From: JADJMO01 sp016794445
Lineage (GTDB): Bacteria; Myxococcota_A; Polyangia; Polyangiales; JADJMO01
Length of the DNA: 29,237 bases
NCBI GenBank assembly: GCA_016794445.1
Contig: JAEUKC010000234.1
Span: 1 to 29,237 of the forward strand
Direction: 5' to 3'
Made by a program: the position numbers and the translations under genes. Of this stretch, positions 25,401-29,237 are shown one piece after another. Position 1 is the stretch's first letter. Each line of letters begins with the position of its first letter. Under the pieces are notes generated by a model. The model saw only the letters and a program-made list of their open reading frames with translations. It was not told the DNA's origin and ran no database searches.

Positions 25401-27986
25401 CGCGGGGTGCACGACGCCGACGCGACCGCGATCTTGGCGCAGCTCATGCCGGCGTTCGAGGCCGCGGGGCCGCTCCGCTTCACGCCGCGCGCGCGCGGCC
25501 TCGCCCTAACCTTCGTCGCGGATCTCTCGACCGAGGAGCGCAACGTCCTCACGCGACGGGCGAAGAGCGTGGCCCGCCTCGCGGCCGTGCTCGGCGACGT
25601 GCGCGGCGTGGCCAGCCTGAAGACCGAGCTCGCGCCGAAGGTGCGCGCCTACGCCGAAGCCATCGGCCTCGCGGTCGGCCCCTCGGAGCCCGACGACGCG
25701 GCCGACGTCGTGGTCGACGTGCTCGCCGAGAAGATCCCGCGCTTCCCGGTGGCCCGCGCCTCCGACGAGGGCGCGAAGATGCTGCGTCGCAAGCTCGAGG
25801 AGGCGGGCGAGTACCGCGCGCTGCACGACGAGCTGCAGCTGCTCGCGTCCCGCCCGCGTGAGCGCACGGAGCTCGCGGGGCTCTACGCGCGCAGCCTCGA
25901 GAAGCTGGCCTCCCCGCTCTCGACCTTCGCCCCCGAGGTCGCCGCCATCCTCCTCACCGACGGCCGCGCGGACCGCGAGGTGCTCTCGGCCGAGACCACC
26001 CTCGAGGTGACCGGCCTGCTCGGGTCCCACGAGCGGATCCGCGACGGCGGGATGAACCTCGAGCTCGCCGAGTTCCTGGTGCGCCTGCGCCACTTCGAGA
26101 CCGTCACCGCGGCGCGCTTCCGGCTCTACCGCACCCGCCGCGCCGATCTCCTGGCCCGCGAGCGCGAGCGCATGCGCCTCTCGGAGTTCGTGCCCAAGGT
26201 GCTGTCCTCGTTCGTGCGCAACAAGCTGATCAGCGAGGTGTACCTGCCGCTCGTCGGCGCGAACCTCGGAAAGCAGATCGGCGCGCTCGGCGACCAGAAG
26301 CGCACCGACCGCATGGGCCTCCTGTTCCTGGTCTCGCCGCCCGGCTACGGCAAGACCACCTTGATGGAGTACGTGGCGAGCGTGCTCGGCCTCGTGTTCG
26401 TCAAGGTGAACGGCCCCGCGCTCGGCCACGACGTGCACTCGCTCGACCCGGCCGAGTGCAAGAGCCTCACCGCGCGCCAGGAGATCGAGCGCGTGAACCT
26501 CGCGTTCGAGATGGGCAACAACGTGATGCTCTACGTCGACGACGTGCAGCACACCTCGCCCGAGTTCCTCGAGAAGTTCATCAGCCTCTGCGACGCGCAG
26601 CGCAAGGTCGAGGGCGTGTTCGGCGGCAAGAGCCGCACCTACGACTTCCGCGGCAAGCGGTTCTGCGTGGTCATGGCCGCGAACCCCTACACCGAGTCCG
26701 GCGCGCGCTTCCGCATCCCCGACATGCTCGCGAACCGCGCCGACACCCACAACCTCGGCGAGGTGCTCGGCGGCAAGGAGGACCTGTTCGCGCTGAGCTA
26801 CCTCGAGAACGCGCTCACCTCGCACCCGACCCTCGCGCCGCTCTCCGGGCGTGACCCCGCCGATCTCTACAAGCTGGCCCGCATGGCGCGCGGCGAGCCC
26901 ATCGCCGCGTCCGAGCTCGCCCATGGCTACGCGGGGGCCGAGCTCTCCGACATCCTCTCGATGCTGAAGCTGCTCGCGCGCGTGCAGGACGTGCTGCTCG
27001 AGGTGAACAAGAACTACATCAAGGCCGCCTCGCAGGAGGACGCCTACCGCACCGAGCCGCCGTTCAAGCTGCAGGGCAGCTACCGCAACATGAACAAGAT
27101 CGCGCAGAAGCTCGCGCCCGTCATGACGATGGACGAGCTCGACCGCACGATCGACGAGCACTACCAGGCCGAGTCGCAGACCCTCGCCACCGGCGCCGAG
27201 CAGAACCTGCTCAAGCTCGCGGAGCTGCGCGGCCGGATGACCGACGAGCAGCGCGCGCGGTGGGAGCAGATCAAGGAGGGCTTCCAGCGAACGCGCCGCG
27301 GCGGCAAGGAGGGCGACGACCCGGTCTCCCGCGTGACCGCCACCATCAACGGGCTCGAGGAGCAGCTGCTCGCGCTGAACAAGGCCGTCGCGCTCGCGGC
27401 GGACAGCGGGGCCCGCGACAAGGCCACCACCGCGGCGCAGCTCAGCGAGACGCTCACCAAGCTCGGGCAGGCGCTCTCCAACGTGAAGACCGACGTGCGC
27501 GTCACCCTCGAGAACCCGAGCCCGCCGCGCGCGGTGGACCTCACGGCGATCCAGGCGCTCGGCGACGCGATGGTGCGGGCGCTCGCGAGGACGCCGAGCA
27601 CCGACCCGGCCATCACCCAGGCGCTCGTGCAGAAGCTCTCGGAGCTCGAGAAGCTGATGGTCCGGCGCGACGCCATCCCCGCAGTGGAGGTCGACCTCTC
27701 CCGCGGCGACGCGACCAACCTCACCTGCGACACCGCACGCGTGATCAACGGCGTCTTCGTGGCCACCTACCAGAAGCCCCCTGCCCGCGGCGCCGAGGTC
27801 GCGCTGCAGCTCCTGTTCCCGGGACAGGTCTCCGGGGCCGCGCGCGGCAAGGTCGCGTTCACCCAGGACGAGGCGGGCGATCGCCCCGCCGGGTTCGGGA
27901 TCACGTTCACCGACCTGCCCGACGAGACGCGCGATCTGGTCGCGATGTACGCGCAGCGCCGCGAGCCGCTGCTCTACGACGTCTAG
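22470..27986 (+). CDS. giant AAA+ ATPase ('DNA repair ATPase' family) with C-terminal PilZ-like domain
   Basis: The 1838-residue protein starts with a helical segment (~1-55) and a beta-rich, propeller-like region (~70-450) with 'DVFALYRLDADGGEG', 'GNPALVRGVSDAYAVRRL' and similar blocks. A long alpha-helical middle follows (~480-1240). The AAA+ module has Walker A 'PPGYGKTT' (1290-1297), Walker B 'VMLYVDD' (1352-1358), sensor-1-like 'AANPY' and 'RFRIPDMLANRAD', of MoxR/AAA_5 type. The last ~99 residues (from ~1740) have the pattern of the myxobacterial PilZ-like domain ('NGVFVATYQKPPARGAEV', 'FGITFTDLPDE'). The ATP-dependent role is unproven; relatives are generically named DNA repair ATPases and I recall them next to flotillin genes. 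AGAGGG spans the upstream stop and fixes ATG 22470. Confidence 0.88.
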   Translation: MAQAPETKGEDAGTGGLDAGSYEVVRQRLLGHVTELTTRAEKVNAARKAIFGSSAFELAQTSRVRTENAAHPRDMVSVGGFLLFAFNVTLGLKSVPAVGDVFALYRLDADGGEGLEPIALEGTFLATPAFVNDFTTAFKYAKGPRILKLRRTDKRLLIIAQIGDKLTDVTVFRFGIDGKNKVTYIDARGEEDNVDPPSFAFKWTRTGREQQVMGAHPHVNILDQVFVETVGGDLTVKIENNTKDGRGIWREPVADPNQTLDDGEISWAKVGALILLKVLPYREETTRYLVYNTLQKTVTRIDAIGQACLELPEGQGILFPGGHYVTAEGPRVLDPDTAGMRFETMIHAPNGEDVLYVFYRGEEGLYLQLPYNLITKELGAPIKCHGYSVFADGTMAIFRAPEGADATRVHPFQVWRTPFSTLEEAEKKAKTANAGSYLAKVGNPALVRGVSDAYAVRRLALTETPTRRTFEELITVVGRAIDDHYWIGHAEAFDLKSALKDVRKSADAILAEFEKVEQYRAQAEKAVVEATEAQKALLGTQRPEDAPSAESFLAALSALRTQRGKLVSLRELRYIDLAAIDLLEKAVDARFVEVRTACVTYFESEGAWTPVIASVEQLGGEIDKAAKAVDLKPHKEKLDTLHERLLLLGETVSALEVDDATVRTRVLEQLSRALAVLNRVRAAYDSKKKELYGREGRAELAVQLGVFAQAVSAAVSAASTPAGCDAELGKLLLRLEELAGRFGELEEFAVEIDKKRDEVTETFGSRRQTLADERHKRAAALGSAGDRMIAGIVRKAATFTTEDDLQAYFASDPMVQKVGESVERLADLGENVRADELGTRLKVCRQDAVRNLRDKRELADGEGVKLGGFTFSVTKSAIDLVVVPREEGLALHLTGTDFYQRLTDPALDELSDVWEQSIASESKAVYRGEYLAFRILDDALAGREGPDMAQLRAALRESRLLAVVSDFAAGRLDEGYERGVHDADATAILAQLMPAFEAAGPLRFTPRARGLALTFVADLSTEERNVLTRRAKSVARLAAVLGDVRGVASLKTELAPKVRAYAEAIGLAVGPSEPDDAADVVVDVLAEKIPRFPVARASDEGAKMLRRKLEEAGEYRALHDELQLLASRPRERTELAGLYARSLEKLASPLSTFAPEVAAILLTDGRADREVLSAETTLEVTGLLGSHERIRDGGMNLELAEFLVRLRHFETVTAARFRLYRTRRADLLARERERMRLSEFVPKVLSSFVRNKLISEVYLPLVGANLGKQIGALGDQKRTDRMGLLFLVSPPGYGKTTLMEYVASVLGLVFVKVNGPALGHDVHSLDPAECKSLTARQEIERVNLAFEMGNNVMLYVDDVQHTSPEFLEKFISLCDAQRKVEGVFGGKSRTYDFRGKRFCVVMAANPYTESGARFRIPDMLANRADTHNLGEVLGGKEDLFALSYLENALTSHPTLAPLSGRDPADLYKLARMARGEPIAASELAHGYAGAELSDILSMLKLLARVQDVLLEVNKNYIKAASQEDAYRTEPPFKLQGSYRNMNKIAQKLAPVMTMDELDRTIDEHYQAESQTLATGAEQNLLKLAELRGRMTDEQRARWEQIKEGFQRTRRGGKEGDDPVSRVTATINGLEEQLLALNKAVALAADSGARDKATTAAQLSETLTKLGQALSNVKTDVRVTLENPSPPRAVDLTAIQALGDAMVRALARTPSTDPAITQALVQKLSELEKLMVRRDAIPAVEVDLSRGDATNLTCDTARVINGVFVATYQKPPARGAEVALQLLFPGQVSGAARGKVAFTQDEAGDRPAGFGITFTDLPDETRDLVAMYAQRREPLLYDV

Positions 27987-28222
27987 ACGTTGAGCGCCGG
28001 CAGCTCGACCAGGCACCGCGCGACCGCCTTGGTGAGCACGTGCTGCACGCCGATCCGCTCGCCGTGCTCGCGCGCGAAAGCGTCGAGGAACGTGCGGACG
28101 GGCGCCAGATCCACGTCGAAGTTCAAGGTTACGCAAGGGTCGTGCGAGGGTTCGTCGAAGAACCAGAGAATGGTGCGCCGGGTCGCCGAGAGAGACAGCC
28201 GCTTCATGCTCGCGGCGAGCAT
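27983..28222 (-). CDS. truncated 2-oxoacid dehydrogenase E2-like catalytic fragment
   Basis: The 79-residue frame resembles the start of the E2 acyltransferase catalytic domain: 'TLNFDVDLAPVRTFLDAF' and 'RIGVQHVLTKAVARCLVELPALNV' match the conserved helix-strand-helix ending at 'P-LN'. The remaining ~150 residues, including the His-x3-Asp-Gly active site, are missing because a TAG (27983-27985) stops the frame. This suggests a decayed remnant or a small unusual protein. No lipoyl or E3-binding domain is present. The start could be the ATG at 28220-28222 or the one at 28205-28207; the second is nearer the family alignment. The gene converges on the AAA+ gene, and both stop codons share the palindrome CTAG at 27983-27986. 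Confidence 0.5.
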   Translation of the reverse strand: MLAASMKRLSLSATRRTILWFFDEPSHDPCVTLNFDVDLAPVRTFLDAFAREHGERIGVQHVLTKAVARCLVELPALNV

Positions 28223-28291
28223 AGGCGTGCTGTCGAGCTCGCGCTTTGAAAACCCGATCGACCACGCTTCGACTACCGTACCGGCGAGGGG

Positions 28292-29237
28292 ATGAACGAC
28301 GAGATCGCGCTGCGAGAGAGCCTACGGAGGCTGCTGCGCGCCCTGGCGCAGGGGGCGGGCAAGAGCGCCATCCTGTCGGTCGTCACCGAGGACCTCACGG
28401 ACCGGTTCCGGTTCTCGCAGGTCTGCCTGGTGGACGAGGCCCAGCGCGTGGTCGGCGGCGAGTCGGCGATCGGTGCCGACCTGCTCGCGCGCGCGGTGCG
28501 CGAGCGTCGGTGCTGCGGCATCGGCGAGGCGGTCGCTCTGCCGTTCCGGGGCGGCGCGATGGTGGTGGCACGGCCGGGCCTCTCGCTGGACGCCCCCGTC
28601 GTGCCGCTGCTCGAGGAGCTGGCGGACGCCCTCGGGGAGGCCCTCGCCGCGAGCGCCGGACGCAGCACCAGCCCACGCCTCGCCGACCGTGTCGTGAGCG
28701 AGGACCGTCTGCGCCTGTTCGTCGAGCACGCCCCCGCCGCCATCGCGATGTTCGACCGCGAGATGCGCTACCTCGTCGTGAGCCGGCGCTTCGTCACGGA
28801 CTACCACCTCGGGGACAAAGAGCTCGTCGGTCGCACCCACTACGAGGTGTTCCCCGAGCTCCCCGAGGCGGTCCGAGCGATCCACCGGCGGTGTCTCGAG
28901 GGCGCGATCGAGCGCGGCGCGGAGGAGCCCTTCTCGCGCGCGGACGCACGGTCGACTGGGTGCGCTGGGAGATTCACCCTTGGCGCGACGCGGCCGGAGC
29001 GATCGGCGGCATCATCCTGTTCAGCGAGGTGGTCACCCAGCAGCGGCGGGCGACGATGGCCCTCGAGGAGAGCAAGGAGCGCTACCACGCGCTGTTCGAG
29101 CGCGCGGGCATCGGCATGGCGGACGTGGAGTTCGCGACCGAGCGGTTCCTGGCCGTGAACCAGAAGATGAGCGAGATCCTCGGCTACCCGAGGGACGAAC
29201 TCGTGGGACGCACGTGGTCCTCCCTCACGCACCCCGA
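28292..29237 (+). pseudogene. PAS-domain sensor kinase-like gene with a frameshift, partial at right edge
   Basis: From ATG 28292 the first ~216 residues read as a small GAF-like N-terminus, then a PAS domain ('LRLFVEHAPAAIAMFDREMR', 'LVGRTHYEVFPEL', 'HRRCLEGAIE'). In this frame the sequence turns to nonsense after about 28942 (an Arg/Ser-rich run ending at 29158). In the frame starting at 28948, coding resumes perfectly with 'TVDWVRWEIHPWRDAAGAIGG', 'VVTQQRRATMALEESKERYH', and a second PAS start to the window edge. Reading one extra G at 28946 (GACGGCACG for GACGCACG) would restore the frame. So this is a one-base deletion, either real or a sequencing error. The kinase part would lie beyond the window. 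The GAGGGG before the ATG is a close Shine-Dalgarno match. Confidence 0.65.

Overview
The window is very GC-rich chromosomal DNA with a strong preference for G or C in third codon positions. Gene content points to a member of the Myxococcota (Polyangia-like deltaproteobacteria). The signs are a Ser/Thr kinase fused to an extracytoplasmic domain, several lipoproteins that look specific to this group, a PilZ-like domain of the myxobacterial type, a collagen-like lipoprotein and a ceramide-glucosyltransferase-type enzyme. The exact taxon cannot be fixed from sequence reading alone. No rRNA, tRNA, IS element, phage gene or CRISPR array was seen, and no gene-free stretch exceeds about 170 bases. 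Layout: The left edge (1-1080, + strand) holds the end of a beta-propeller-like protein and a small unknown gene. On the minus strand, 1200-2353 holds a crotonase of the enoyl-CoA isomerase type behind a YjbQ-family gene. A family 35 glycoside hydrolase (2404-4509, +) diverges from these. From 8309 leftwards lies a two-gene unit for a PhoX-type phosphatase, lipid-anchored and carried on a 17-triplet collagen-like stalk, followed 7 nt later by a di-heme cytochrome c lipoprotein. From 10321 leftwards come a ceramide-glucosyltransferase-like GT2 enzyme and a phosphonatase-like HAD hydrolase. From 13742 leftwards runs a tight unit GNAT acyltransferase - PlsC acyltransferase - agmatinase-type ureohydrolase, followed by a separate M14 zinc carboxypeptidase. 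From 17213 leftwards, a calcineurin-like phosphoesterase is followed after 1 nt by a transmembrane Ser/Thr kinase with a beta-helix ectodomain. A three-gene lipoprotein unit runs from 19089 to 17355. The most interesting part is 19189-27986 (+): four consecutive genes encoding a small potassium-channel-like protein with an altered selectivity filter (SVGYCD), a YqiJ/NfeD-like membrane protein with a His/Asp/Gly-rich loop, a YqiK-type flotillin, and an 1838-residue AAA+ ATPase ending in a PilZ-like domain. The first two genes overlap by GTGA, and the last two are 8 nt apart. I infer one membrane-microdomain system in which the AAA+ protein acts with the flotillin scaffold, the channel and the NfeD-like partner. 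It may serve membrane stress or defence, but its function is not established by anything in the sequence. The right edge contains a truncated 2-oxoacid dehydrogenase E2-like gene, whose stop codon interlocks with that of the AAA+ gene in a CTAG palindrome. It also contains a PAS-domain sensor gene with a clear one-base frameshift that runs off the window.
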